Below are positions 1-10,703 of a stretch of 64,000 nucleotides of DNA, piece by piece (within the stretch, counting starts at the first letter, position 1; every line of letters starts with the position of its first letter). This DNA comes from Bufo bufo. Lineage: Eukaryota > Chordata > Amphibia > Anura > Bufonidae. The stretch covers positions 585,802,471-585,866,470 of the forward strand of contig NC_053390.1 of NCBI RefSeq assembly GCF_905171765.1. The letters are read 5' to 3'. The notes under the pieces were generated by a model, which saw nothing but the letters and a program-made list of their open reading frames with translations, made no database searches and had not been told where the DNA came from. A program made the position numbers and the translations under genes.

Positions 1-235
1 CCGCTCCCTGCACCGCTCCTGGTCCCCTCACTGCCACTGCTTCCCCCTGTACACGGATAAAAACATCCGGTGTCGGGGGGAGAGAGCAGCCAATGGCAGA
101 CGGGCATGAGCCTCCCTAGCATTGCGGGTGACGCTAGGGAGGCTCGTCCCCGCCCTCAACTGCCATTGGCTGCTCTTCCCCCCAATACCGGATTTTTTTA
201 TCCGTGTACAGGGGGAAGCGGCGGTGCAGGGAGCA
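1..235. repeat. Foldback element with about 80-bp inverted arms
   Basis: The outer sequence near 1-60 (CCGCTCCCTGCACCGC, CCCCCTGTACACGGATAAA) recurs inverted at about 195-235 (TTTATCCGTGTACAGGGGG, GCGGTGCAGGGAGC). The inner sequence AGCAGCCAATGGCA recurs inverted as TGCCATTGGCTGCT. A short hairpin around CTAGGGAGGCTC/GCTAGGGAGGCTC lies at the centre. This is a MITE-like palindrome probably cut by the window edge; its superfamily is not clear. Confidence 0.7.
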
Positions 236-608
236 GGATAAGTATATTACCTGTGAGGGGCCCGGCACATAGGGGGCAGTTGGAGACATTGGATAAGCCC
301 TTTAAGGCTGACGCTAGGGAGCATTCTTGCTAATAGTGGATGTGGTGGCTAACAGTATGGTGGTGTTGTGGTGGACACTGATGGACAGAGGCTCGCATTT
401 GAGGGAATTTAGATGATGGGGAGCCTGTCGATGTTGCTGTGGTAGACCCTATTGTATACAACTGCCTCCAACACTCATTTTACATTTTTTAAGCACCTAT
501 AAAAATGGCTCCATAGATATAATGAATATTGTGTGTAGCTACGTACAGGGTCTTCATTTGTTCTGCTTTTTCATAGGAATATCAAAAGTTAACATCGATA
601 AATGTAAA
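236..608. other. No recognisable feature
   Basis: A partial direct echo of the neighbouring palindrome (GACGCTAGGGAGC) is seen near 310. Otherwise the sequence is unremarkable and AT-rich, without coding potential. Confidence 0.5.
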
Positions 609-860
609 TACCATATTTTTTGCTTTATAAGAAGCACCTGATGATAAGATGCACCTAGGTGTTAGAGGAGGAAAATAAGATTATTTTTTTTCCCATCAGA
701 CCTCAGAACAAACCCCAATCTTCATCAGACTTCAGATCAGATCCCCTATATCAAACCTCAGATCAGATCTCAGATCAGATCCCCATATCAAACCTCAGAT
801 CAGACCCCTATTTCAGATGTCAGACCAGACCTCCATTGCAGACCCCCATCAGAGATGAAA
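609..860. mobile_element. pogo/Tigger-type MITE fragment, left end
   Basis: TTTTTTGCTTTATAAGAAGC followed by CACCTGATGATAAGATGCAC is the same terminus as in the Tigger element at 61737 and the MITE at 33900. It is followed by the same internal ATCAGACCTCAGATCAGACC-rich degenerate repeat as in the 33900 copy. The right terminal repeat was not found. Confidence 0.65.
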
Positions 861-1728
861 TAAATAAATTAGCTTACCTCTCCTGCTCCACCACTACTCT
901 GCAGATCTGACAGTCTCACTGGTCCTCTCTGGGTCCGCTCTGCACTGTGACCTGACTGTGTACAACGCCAGTTCATAGAGTGTGTGCGCTGTACGCAGTC
1001 AGGACATGTGCAGCAGGTTGCCCAGCGTAACACCAGGGAGCGAGTACTGGCAGCGCTACGCTTAGGGGCAGATTGGCCATAGACCTGGCTTGCAGGGAAA
1101 TTCCAGGTGTCTGCCACTGGCCAGGTGAGCTCTCAGCAGTAATTATTGCTGTGAGAAGTAGGTACCTGTACCCCACTAGCGACTGCACATGCAGCTGCTG
1201 TGGCCCCACATCTGATCTCCTGAGCCCCCTGCTGTATATCTTTACCAGAGACAACTGGAGGAGGAGGACAGAAAATGGCATCTATTGATGACCACCGCAG
1301 AGGGCAGCTTTTGGGGCAATATATTGTGCTGCACTGTGGTATATGATTCTGTTGGGGCGGTATTTTGCGCTATGGTACTGCTAACTAAAGATGGCAGCCT
1401 GCATGTGTTCGCTGGCGAGCACTGCGAACTGACCATCACTGATTGTAATCACTTACATACTGTATATCATTACATTCACACATTTAAACCTTCATTCAAA
1501 ACTCCTATGTGCGTTCCTTTTTTTTTGGTCAATGAGTGTATGTATTTAAGGTAAATTGAGAAGATGACACCATAGCCCTTGATGCTGCCCAGTAAATAGT
1601 TTCTCTCACTTTGTGTCACGATGCAGTAGGTATACATTTTGCTGTTTGCGTGCTCTCTCTCCTACCTACTCAAATGTGGGGTTTTGGCATATTTTAATAT
1701 ATGAGTTACTGTAATCTTTTTTTTGCAG
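861..1728. other. Intron sequence without recognised elements
   Basis: Both strands were read. Small open frames occur but have no family features. A polypyrimidine tract near 1711-1726 belongs to the GSTCD acceptor. Confidence 0.5.
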
Positions 1729-2166
1729 GTTAGCCAGTGGACCAGGCTCTGTGAGCTCAGCATCCCATTGGCGGTGGAATCCTTTCTGAAAGAGCCATCT
1801 GCCACCATTCCTCCAGAAGTTTTTCGGCTTGAAAGAAAGCTTGGCGAGCCAGTCAGAGTCCACAATGATGACAAGATACGGCGACAAAAGATGCAGCAGC
1901 AAATTAAATCCAATGAGACAGGCAAAAAGAAGGCAGGACAGGAAGAACCATTTGAGGGAAGCCTTGAGAAACCTCAGAGTTTGGAGCTGACTGCAGCTTT
2001 GTCCAAACTTAGTGTTCAAGATGTGCCCTCTAAAATGGCAAGAGAACCTGCGCACATCAGGAAAGCAAAGACCTCAGACCTCCCATCTCTTGAACATGTA
2101 TTTGCCGAGGGCCTTTATTTTACTCTGACTGATGTTGTACTACTGCCTTGCATCCATCATTTTCTG
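1729..2166 (+). CDS. GSTCD: GSTCD internal exon encoding the GST C-terminal-like region, first part
   Basis: This 146-codon exon lies between a TTTTTTTTGCAG acceptor and a GTAAGA donor, phase 0 at both ends. It begins VSQWTRLCEL and contains EPVRVHNDDK, a lysine/glutamine-rich low-complexity linker, then REPAHIRKAK and HVFAEGLYFTLTDVVLLPCI. These match vertebrate GSTCD, a protein with a GST-C-like region followed by a methyltransferase-like domain. Human variation at the GSTCD locus is associated with lung function, but its biochemical activity is not settled. No stop or frameshift interrupts the exon, which contrasts with the decayed elements around it. The preceding coding exon is not in the window. 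An open frame runs on past 2166 but stops matching the family there, which supports the donor chosen. Confidence 0.95.
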
Positions 2167-2529
2167 GTAAGAATCTCATTCGTTCATTCTCCTTGGGTGA
2201 AATCATTTAGATCATTTTTTAGAACTTGTGCATGCATCATTTTATTGTAGCTAAGTGACAAAGACATTTTTTTGGAGCAAATTTGCTAAAGAATAAATAA
2301 GAAAAAGTACTATTTATTTATGGTTGAAATAAAACTCATGGGGCCACTTTTATTATTTGAATATGCCACTCTTGTGGTGTGAAAAAGTCGCAAACTCAAT
2401 GTTTCTCCACCGACCTCGCCACTTTCCTGAAAAAGGAGCGTGGAGAGGGCAGTGAGGGGGCGCGGCTGGCGTAGATTTCAGTTCCGGTGCACGGACTGCC
2501 GAATACTGCACCTAATTTCCGACAAGGCG

Positions 2530-3075
2530 TACGCCTCTTCATCTGGTGGTTCCAGATGTCAGACCCCCACCGATCTGATATTGATGACCTATCCTAAGGA
2601 GAGGTCATCTGTATCTACTGTATAACCTGAAAAGCTTGTGATCTGCTAATCTGGTTTCCTGTAATGCAGGGATCTTGTACTTGTTCTTCTACACCAAGAG
2701 GGTTCATGGTCTACCCCTTTACTTTATAAAGAAATCTTCACTTCGAAAAACACCAAATCTTGCAAACCAATTTTTGCAATAGGATATGACCGGGTGGCAG
2801 CGACATGATTGTGGACTGGGGGGCCCTGTGAGTGAAGTAAAGCTCTGGGAAACTACTTGTGACCTACCCTAACAACGTCGGGAGTGTAGACACATTTTAC
2901 ATTTATGAGATAATAATACATTGCTTTGGATAAGAAATGAAAGTCATTAAAGCGGCTATCCGACTGTTTGTGACTGATGACCTGTCTTTTGGATAGGTCA
3001 TCAGCATCTTATCAGTGGGGTTCTGACACACGGGACCCCCACCAATCAGCTGTGCCCAGGCCACGGGACAGATGG
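2530..3075. repeat. Inverted pair of an anuran interspersed repeat
   Basis: CCCCCACCGATCTGATATTG followed by ATGACCTATCC near 2565-2595 recurs in opposite orientation near 2985-3055 (GGATAGGTCATCAGCATCTT, GTGGGG, CCCCCACCAATCAGCTG). The second copy opens with ATTAAAGCGGCTATCCGA, resembling a T2-type left end. I regard these as fragments of one abundant frog repeat family. Confidence 0.5.
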
Positions 3076-3552
3076 TCGTGACGTCACTGACCTAGGGTAA
3101 GCACTTGCTCTTGGTGTTTTTTGCAGGTGATGACTTTATACCTGTAGAATGTCATATTACAGGGAAACGTGGGTAGACACGTCTTCTATGGAAACAAAGC
3201 TGTGCAGACCCGGAGGCTCCATAATTACAGCTGATACCTTCTTCAGTAATTAGTGGTTTCTGATATCACATGTTCAGACTACTGTCATGGCCATCATCTT
3301 TTTCCACTAGCATGTCAAGCATGTTGTCTGCATCAGGAATCATAGTTTAGCTGATTCTGTGATTTACTATTATTTATTGAATACCTGTTGCATGTATAGC
3401 ACAGATATAGTATATAGTACTGTACAAAGATCATATAAGTTTGTGTTCACGACTAATGCTCACAGTCTCCTATGGAATTGGCCTGACACATGTGTACCGG
3501 CATAGTAATCCTCGTTCCTCAACATGGCGGTGTGATTTACTCACGTGATTAA

Positions 3553-3783
3553 GGGTGCATTCACATAACCGTATAAATGGATCCGCATCCGTTCCGCAAT
3601 TTTGCGGAACGGGTGCGGACCCATTCATTTCGGCCCCGCAAAAAATATGGAGCATGTCCTATTCTCTATATAGCGCCGGCCATGTGTGGTCCGCAAAATG
3701 GGGAATGCACACGGCCGGTATCCGTGTTTTGCGGATCCGCAATTTGCGGACCGCAAAACACTTACGGTCGTGTGAATGCACCC
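3553..3783. mobile_element. Harbinger-type foldback MITE
   Basis: The termini GGGTGCATTCACATAACCGT and, inverted, ACGGTCGTGTGAATGCACCC bound a 231-bp element whose interior repeats short words such as TTGCGGACCGCAAAA and GCGGATCCGC. Flanks are TAA and TTA; the mismatch leaves the target duplication unproved. Six or more relatives occur in this window. The superfamily is inferred from the TWA duplications of those relatives. Confidence 0.7.
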
Positions 3784-4897
3784 TTATTCTGTTCTGCACA
3801 GGGACTGAAAGCGTTCAGTACATGCCCAGATTCAGGCGTTTCTTCTGCCTGTATCCATGCATGTTCTGAATGCTTTCCACTCCTGCATAGAAGAGGACAC
3901 GGCAGGGAGGTGGTCACGTGGGTAAACCATGTTAAGCGCTATGGAAGGTACAAACACATGGTGCCCATTGGCAGCAAGGGGATTTCAGTGTAGCTCTAGT
4001 CTTTATGTCATTACAGAAAGTGACCATCCCCCACCGTTCTTTCAAGGGAACATTTTAACTAATTAACACTATCGAGTAATCCATTTTTCTCATCTCTTTG
4101 TTTTCTGCATTGATATTTTTTATTTTCTTTACATGATTATGGGCAGCTATGTTGCCAAACCTGCTGGTCTGAGCTGTGAACAGCAGTTCAAAGATTTGCT
4201 TTACAGCAGCCTCATGGTCATATGAAATCTCGGTCAGGTCTCTTTGATTGACTTCTATGAGGAAGTGTTGTGGCATGCTCTGTTACCTATACAAAGTTTA
4301 TTGTGCAGGGAGGGGGAAGAGGTAAGCTGTAGCCATCATCTATTGTCATTGGTGCATACTGCACTATTTATTTTTAAATTTTCTTACCATCTTATTGTTA
4401 AAATGATAATTTACAGTTGTAATGGTAAAATAGCGGAAATAATTGTTATATATTGGAGAGAAGGAGACTGGGTAGTGGTCACGAAGCACGGTAGCTATGT
4501 ATTCATCTTTTTGATAATCATTTGCGTGCAGTGAAACTGTGCATAGTTTGTGCTTTGTAACCCATCTGAGGAAATCCTCCTCCATTGTCCTCTCCATATA
4601 TCACCTGCTTCAGTTCCTGGCAGGTATTTAACATGTTTAGAACATGTGAAAAATGCTTTGCTTACTGGAGCCATACACTGGGGTTAATAGACTGTGAAGG
4701 CCAATTAGAAAGTTCCTCTGTAGCTACTTTAGGTGTATTCTCTTAGGAGCATGGTGACAGTTTCCCAACAAACGTTTTGTGGCTTTTTATTTTACATTTA
4801 TATGTTTTATGGTATCTTATGTGGAAAAAAAACATTTCAGTAAAGTATTATTATTGATATTGGAACCACTACAATGGTCAGTTTACTTTTATATATG

Positions 4898-5378
4898 TTA
4901 AAGGGATTATCCCATGACTAATCTAAAAATGAAAATCAGAAATCATACAGTACATGACAATCTCTTTCTAACAAAGCTAGAACCAGCCCTGTACCTCACA
5001 TGGATCCAGAGATCTCCACATTCATTGCTCTGCTAGATTCATATCAAGCTGTCAGCTCAAGGGGAGTGTCTTTTCTGCTACAGCTAAGAGGGCGTGTCTC
5101 AGCTCTCCCTATCACAGCTAAGGGGGCGTGTCTCAGCTCTCCCTATCACAGCTCAGGAGCCCGTTGAAAGATGAAACTGAGCATGTGCGGCCTTCTCAGG
5201 GAGCAGGTCAAAGAAATAAGAAAAGAGAAAAAAACACTGTTGGCGCTATACAGATATATTTTTTGAAATAACTCAGTGGCTATGCAAAATTTTTAATCCC
5301 ATGCAATTACAAAAATATTCAGATCCAGGTGCTGGTTTGAAAACTGTAGAATATTTTTTTGTGGGAGAAACCCTTTAA
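4898..5378. mobile_element. T2/Kolobok-type MITE with TTAA ends
   Basis: TTAAAGGGATTATCCCATGA on the left and GGGAGAAACCCTTTAA on the right give AAAGGG-type inverted termini inside TTAA. The interior (CTTTCTAACAAAGCTAGAAC, CATGGATCCAGAGAT, GGCGCTATACAGATA) recurs at 23967-24395 and 48470-48690, so these are three members of one subfamily. A 38-bp internal duplication with GGGCGTGTCTCAGCTCTCCC lies near 5090-5150. Confidence 0.8.
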
Positions 5379-5449
5379 GTTGTCTTGTTTATTCCATATA
5401 CTTCACTTTATCATGCAGTTAAGCGAGTAGCTTAGTCGCACACTGCTAG

Positions 5450-5690
5450 TAGTATTCTTCTTTAGAATTTCCTATCAAGTAACATCAAGAAAAACTCCAG
5501 AAAAACTCACAATGAACTGTGGTTCAGTAAATACGTGCTTTGCTTTTAATGAATCTGCGGCTGATGTTGATGTTACGTTTCGGTCAATTGCGGCCTTTAT
5601 CAGACTACAACAGAATACGGAAAACAGCACAGCACAGTTGATTGTGAGTTTTTCTGGAGTTTTTCTTCATGTATCATGCAGTTAATGGCC
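5450..5690 (-). mobile_element. Penelope-like terminal (pLTR) fragment with hammerhead-like core
   Basis: On the minus strand the order is GTCTGATAAAGGCC, a loop, GACCGAAACGTAAC, the layout of the hammerhead motifs in PLE pLTRs (CTGANGA, stem II, GAAAC). One core base differs (CTGATAA). A short inverted repeat flanks it: AGAAAAACTCCAGAAAAACTCACAA near 5490 and TTGTGAGTTTTTCTGGAGTTTTTCTT near 5640, given here only as its ends AAAAACTCCAG and CTGGAGTTTTT. Confidence 0.55.
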
Positions 5691-6150
5691 TCCTATGTTT
5701 ATTTTGTGTTAGTAGCTACTGGTATTCCATTTTCTAAGTCTTCAAAAAGTCAGTGGTGTATTAAAAAAACCTTGGAAAGACTTTTGGCTAAACTGTGTGT
5801 ATGTTTAGGCTGGGAGCAGGGTATGTTCACATGACGAATTTTGAAAATCCACCTGCAAAATTTGTTGCAGAATCCACAAGTTTTTCACCTTTTTGATGCG
5901 GTTTTCAACACTTTTTTTTTAAACCAATAAGTGTTTATTTCAATACAAAACTGCATTGTCAGCTCCCGACACGTGTGGAGCTGTTTATTTATGCTTCACA
6001 TGTATTTCAATGGGCGTTTCAGTGCAGATTCCGGCCCAAAATATGGTATGCTGCCTCTTTATCCACGTGGAAAAAAAGCAAGTGCTGCTTGCCATTGAGG
6101 CTGTTTTGAGGCGGAAACACGCTAAAATCAACATAAAAAACTCCATGTAA

Positions 6151-6358
6151 GGGCTCATTCAGACGACCGCATGAATGGGTCCGCATTCGTAGTTCTGTTC
6201 CGCGGCTCCGCAAGAGAGATAGAGCAAGGACTAGTCATTTCTATCATAGTGTCAGCCTTGTCCGATCCGCGAAATGTGTATCCCACATGGCCGGTATCCG
6301 TATTTTGCTGATCCGCAATTTGTGGACCGCAAAACACTACTGCCGTCTGAATGAGCCC
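6151..6358. mobile_element. Harbinger-type foldback MITE, TAA target duplication
   Basis: GGGCTCATTCAGACGACC and its inverse CGTCTGAATGAGCCC form the ends of a 208-bp element flanked by TAA on both sides (6148-6150 and 6359-6361). The perfect 3-bp TAA duplication and the GG start fit PIF/Harbinger insertion. Confidence 0.8.
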
Positions 6359-6524
6359 TAAACAGGCCCTTACACTTTCCAGTAATGATTGATTGTTATA
6401 TATTAAAAATTTGATTTATTGATTGATAAAGATCTTTTTTCCAGAACCCTCACCATTTTCCTCAACAAAGTGCAGGAATCTCCTCGGCAGTGCTCAAGTG
6501 TTTCCGTAAAATGTAAAATCCTTA

Positions 6525-7000
6525 AAGTGAAGCTGTCTCATTGAAGATGGTACCTGAGCTGCAGGCAGCATGTTATAGAGCAGGAGGAGCGGAGCAGACT
6601 GAGAAAAGATTCAGTATAACCTGGACTTCATTCATTTATATTCCTGCTCATTCTGGAAGCGGACCTATTCATGATTGACAGCCTCCCCTCTATGACTGTG
6701 TACAGAGATTGCTGTCTATCACTGATAGGGACGCCTGCTTGACTTCAAAGCCCAGAATGAGCTACAATTTAAATGAATAAATTACAAGTTTTGTTGAATC
6801 TCTTCCGACAAAACTATATGTCAGACTGCTCAGCTCCTCCTGCTCTGGCAGATTACACTGCATTTTTACAGTGACAGGCCGCCACTAGGGGGAGCTCAGT
6901 GCAAAGACATTTTTATAGCTTCCATTGCACTGTATAAAGTCTCCCTAGTGGTAGCTGCAGGCAGGCAGGTTTGTAATAGGCAAAGCGGAGCTGGATTTAG
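6525..7000. repeat. Anuran interspersed repeat fragment
   Basis: The segment starts TTAAAGTGAAGCTGTCTC, like a T2-type left end. It carries an inverted pair: AGCAGGAGGAGCGGAGCAGAC near 6580 and CTGCTCAGCTCCTCCTGCTC near 6825, of which only the core AGGAGGAGC/GCTCCTCCT is clean. Right boundary unresolved. Confidence 0.4.
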
Positions 7001-7830
7001 CAGAATGTATTTATGCCAGTTGTCTACTGTAAACACATTCAGGAATTTGCTGTTTAGGATTAGTATTGAGTGAAGTGAGCTTCCAATGGTACACCCGAAG
7101 TCGCTTCGTTCAAAATTTAGGATTAATACTGTACGGAGATCCGTCTCCGTGCAGTATTAGAATGTATGGGCTCCGATGAGTTAGTTTCGCGAAGTCACGC
7201 TTAAGTTCGGTAATTGATTTTTAAAGTGGAAAACACTTTTAAAACTTGAAACCGAACTTGGGTTCGGTCCCGAGGTACCCCTTTTCCCATTTTGACACCA
7301 AAAACTTTTTATACTTAGAAATGATAAAGTTATCCCAAGCCTTATGTTTCTGCATTTTATTTTGTCTATTATACCACCACTTCTCCATAAATCTATTCTT
7401 ATTCATAACAGATAACTGAATAGTTGAAATCTCAGGGCGCCTTCATCTTCTTGCCATCTTCTTACATTTAAGGCAAAGTTTCTTGTAGATGTTTGTGTGT
7501 AAGTGCCGAATAGCATTTTGACAATGTGCCGGGTGTCTTCTTTAAGAAAATATATGGGTATGGGGGTTAGCTTGATATTTTTTTTTTTTATTAAAATTTT
7601 ATTTCTTAATGTCAAAACATTGAAAATTCTCCTGGCTACCAGAGGTGCAAAATGTCCAAACACACCTGACAATGAAAGTGTTGAAGGTAGAACATGTATA
7701 AGCTTCTCTTTTGTAGACGGCAGTGCGGTTTAGTCGCAGTATTTTGACTTTGGGGTCAGGTTAGTGTCTAATGTGGTTCTAGTTTTTGGAAAACATGCAA
7801 AAAATAAACCTTCAATATGTTTCATTTTAG

Positions 7831-8082
7831 GTTGCTCTCCAGAAGGTATCACCAGAGAAGATTTATGGGCTTCCTCTATTAACGGACTGGTATGATCGGG
7901 TCCTCCAGGTCCAAGGTGTGCAGAAGGCAGCTGCTGCATCTAATATATCTTTTCTCCATTTTGTTAAAGTGGATTCCCAGCACCGAGAGCCACCAGCATC
8001 AACTAAAATAGACCCAGAAGAAAAAGTATTTCCAGAAAGCCACTTTCTTGGAGGCCCCAGGCCAACTATGAGTAAGCTAAAA
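7831..8082 (+). CDS. GSTCD: GSTCD internal exon, end of GST C-terminal-like region and linker
   Basis: This 84-codon exon is phase 0 on both sides, with acceptor TTCATTTTAG and donor GTAAGC. The translation continues directly from the previous exon. It contains LPLLTDWYDRVLQVQGVQKA, which corresponds to the vertebrate 'PLLASWYQRIQEVPGVK' segment at the end of the GST-C fold, then FLHFVKVDS and the diagnostic GGPRPTMSKL near the 3' end. The acidic segment between these (PPASTKIDPEEK) is the least conserved part, as in other vertebrates. The reading frame is intact. Confidence 0.95.
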
Positions 8083-8390
8083 GTAAGCTCATCCAAATGG
8101 ATATATGTTCCAAAAACAATACAGTAGTGGGGGGTGATTAATCAAATTAATTCCATTCATTGTCCCCTTTTGTGCCAGCCTATTTTGTTTATAAGAAAAA
8201 CCTAAATTCACATTTGTTGCCTGGAGTGGTGTATCAGAGAAGCCTGTGTGGAGTCTATTCAGGGGTGTCGGAGATTGAAAAGACCTCACACAGACTGTGC
8301 TGATACACCACTCAGGATCACCACAGGAACCCTGCTCTTATTGAATCTGAGCTCCTACACTAATAGCCAGAATCAGAGATAACTCAGATC

Positions 8391-9020
8391 CCGAAAGCTT
8401 AAACCTCTAGATGCCACAGTCAGTAGTGTCCACGGCAGCGATCCCTCAAACCCAATTGCGGGAAGCTGATTCATTGCCTTGGCAGCTGGGAGCCTAGCGA
8501 AGGCCCCCAGGCCTTCCGTGACTATGCCTATTAGGCTAGGGCTACACGACAACACATAGGGCACAACTACACTGCAACATGTGTCGCGCGACATTGATGT
8601 CGCACAACAATTTTTATAATGATAGTCTATGGTGTCGCACTGCGACATGCTGCGACTACAACGCGACAGTCGCAGAAAAATCCATCCAAGATTGGATAGC
8701 TTTTTTGCTACTGTCATGTGGCAGTCGCATCATCATAGAGACTATCATTATAAAAACTGTCGTGCGACAAAATGTCGCACAACACATGTTGTCGTGTAGC
8801 CCTAGCCTATCACCCTAGAGTGATAGGCTGTAATGCAGAGGTATTCTAATGCATTAAAAAGCAATGTCCCCCAGTGGAACAAAAAAAATAAGAATTATAG
8901 GTTCATAAAAAAAAAAATCCATAAAAAAAAATGTTTTATTTTGTAAAAGTGGTAAAAACACAAACATATATTGTATTGTTGCGTTTACAGCAACCCCTGT
9001 AATAAATATAGTTTTGTGCC
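8391..9020. repeat. Abundant anuran AT-rich repeat, interrupted by a MITE
   Basis: The left part (TTAAACCTCTAGATGCC to CTATGCCTAT) and right part (TCACCCTAGAGTGATAGG, AATGTCCCCCAGTGG, a run of A tracts, then TTGTATTGTTGCGT) are typical of a long AT-rich repeat family seen in many frog introns. A foldback MITE has inserted at 8534-8810. The right end contains a TA microsatellite that was the target of the PLE insertion. Confidence 0.55.
8534..8810. mobile_element. Foldback MITE with 25-bp termini
   Basis: GGCTAGGGCTACACGACAAC and inversely GTTGTCGTGTAGCCCTAGCC bound an element whose interior repeats TGTCGC/GCGACA words. The arms at about 8570-8660 and 8700-8790 are near-inverse. Harbinger-type by resemblance only; the target duplication (TAT or TTA) is ambiguous. 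Confidence 0.65.
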
Positions 9021-9429
9021 TATATATATATATAGGAAAAAAACCACTGGCAGCACCACCCTAGGAAGTATGGAAAAACAGGACGGGTGCAATGTCCAAG
9101 TACGGTAAAAGGTGCTTACCCACTTATAGAAAACAAAAATCGGACTGCACTCCAAGCAACTCTTCAGAAAATGTGTTTATTCACCCATTTGGTGGCAAAA
9201 GCGACGTTTCGGCTCAAGCATGAGCCTTTCTCAAGCATTGGTGAACAGTAAATAGCAGGTATATAAAGGTGTGTCAAATACATACAATCAAACAACATAA
9301 TTGATGCATTAAAAATTAGGGTTGTCCCGATACCACTTTTTTAGGACCGAGTACAAGTACCGATACTTTTTTTCAAGTAGTCACCGATACCGAATACCGA
9401 TACTTTTTTTAAATGTCATGTGACCGTTT

Positions 9430-10255
9430 TGGGGGATCTGTGGATCTGTGGATGACGCACTGTCATGTGGGGGATCTGTGGATGGCACTGTTATGGGGAT
9501 CTGTGGATGGCACTGTTATGGGGGATCTGTGGATGGCACTGTTATGGGGGATCTGTGGATGGCACTGTTATGGGGGATCTGTGGATGGCACTGTTATGGG
9601 GGATCTGTGGATGGCACTGTTATGGGGGATCTGTGGATGGCACTGTTATGGGGGATCTGTGGATGGCACTGTTATGGGGGATCTGTGGATGGCGCTGTTA
9701 TGGGGATCTGTGGATGGTGCTGTTATGGGGGATCTGTGGATGGCACTGTTATGGGGATCTGTGGATGGCACTGTTATGGGGGATCTGTGGATGGCACTGT
9801 TATGGGGGATCTGTGGATGGCACTGTTATGGGGGATCTGTGGATGGCACTGTTATGGGGGATCTGTGGATGGCACTGTTATGGGGGATCTGTGGATGGCG
9901 CTGTTATGGGGATCTGTGGATGGTGCTGTTATGGGGGATCTGTGGATGGCACTGTTATGGGGATCTGTGGATGGCACTGTTATGGGGGATCTGTGGATGG
10001 CACTGTTATGGGGGATCTGTGGATGGCACTGTTATGGGGGATCTGTGGATGGCACTGTTATGGGGGATCTGTGGATGGCACTGTTATGGGGGATCTGTGG
10101 ATGGTACTGCTATGGGGTGGGATATCTGTGGATGGCATTGTTATGGGGTGGGGGGATCTGAGGATGGCATTGTTATTTGGTGGGGGATCTGTGGATGGTG
10201 CTGTTATAGGGGATCTGTGGATGGAACTGTTATGGGGAGGATCTGTGGCTGACAC
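9430..10255. repeat. 26-bp minisatellite inside hAT element 1
   Basis: About 30 copies of the unit GGGGGATCTGTGGATGGCAC plus TGTTAT, with 25-bp variants lacking one G. Higher-order similarity is visible: a block with GGCGCTGTTAT then GGTGCTGTTAT occurs twice (near 9690 and 9895). The array is open in three forward frames because it lacks stop codons; this does not indicate a gene. Related monomers form arrays at 45195 and 63300. Confidence 0.95.
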
Positions 10256-10293
10256 TGCTATATGTCATCCACAGATCCCCCTCATAACAGTGT

Positions 10294-10703
10294 CCCCCAA
10301 TACACCGGGCCCCGCCGCTCACCGAAGTATTTATAAACGTGAATCCTTATCCTGTTGTTAAGTTGAACTAACGCTGCCCTCTCTCATGTTCCCCTGTATC
10401 CCCCTGTATCTCCACAGCACTTACTTAAGCTTCCATAGCAGGCAGAGCGGACGGCACCAGTAACGTCACTCACTGACGTCGCGCGCCTGCTCCGCCTGCT
10501 TCACTCATAAAGGGGGCGGAGCAGGCGCTCTACGTCAGTGAGTGACGTTACTGCTGCCGTCTGCTCTGCCTGCTATGGAAGCTTAAGTAAGTGCTGTGGG
10601 GATACAGGGGGGACATGGGAACATGGGAGAGGGCAGCGTTAGTTCAACTTAACAACAGGATAAGGATTCACGTTTATAAATACTTCGGTGAGCGGCGGGG
10701 CCC
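10294..10703. repeat. Long palindrome in hAT element 1
   Basis: Arms of roughly 190 bp, from GGGCCCCGCCGCTCACCGAA to its inverse TTCGGTGAGCGGCGGGGCCC, meet around CTTCACTCATAAAGG near 10505. The arms include TTATAAACGTGAATCCTTAT, AGCTTCCATAGCAGGCAG and CACTCACTGACGT. CRE half-sites (TGACG/CGTCA) lie close to the centre on both arms. Confidence 0.85.

Larger units (their letters stand above)
2167..7830 (+). other. GSTCD: GSTCD intron (5.7 kb)
   Basis: The intron starts GTAAGA and ends TTCATTTTAG. It holds foldback MITEs (3553-3783, 4898-5378, 6151-6358), a PLE terminal fragment near 5450-5690 and several anuran repeat fragments. The stretches 3787-4897, 5692-6150 and 7000-7830 show no coding or structured feature that I can name. 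Near 7090-7200 is a small inverted arrangement around CGGAGATCCGTCTCCG that may be another MITE remnant. Confidence 0.9.

Noticed and set aside
1140..1290. Possible exon with donor-like GGTACCTGT near 1160
   Set aside because: No matching acceptor, no similarity to GSTCD upstream sequence (expected ending before VSQW), and stops in candidate frames.
3470..3993. Overlapping frames of 60-138 codons on both strands around a MITE
   Set aside because: Generated by the palindromic Harbinger-type element; the antisense frames mirror the sense ones.
9413..10361. Three overlapping open frames of 237-298 codons in forward frames
   Set aside because: They are translations of the 26-bp minisatellite in all three frames; no start context, domain or homolog.
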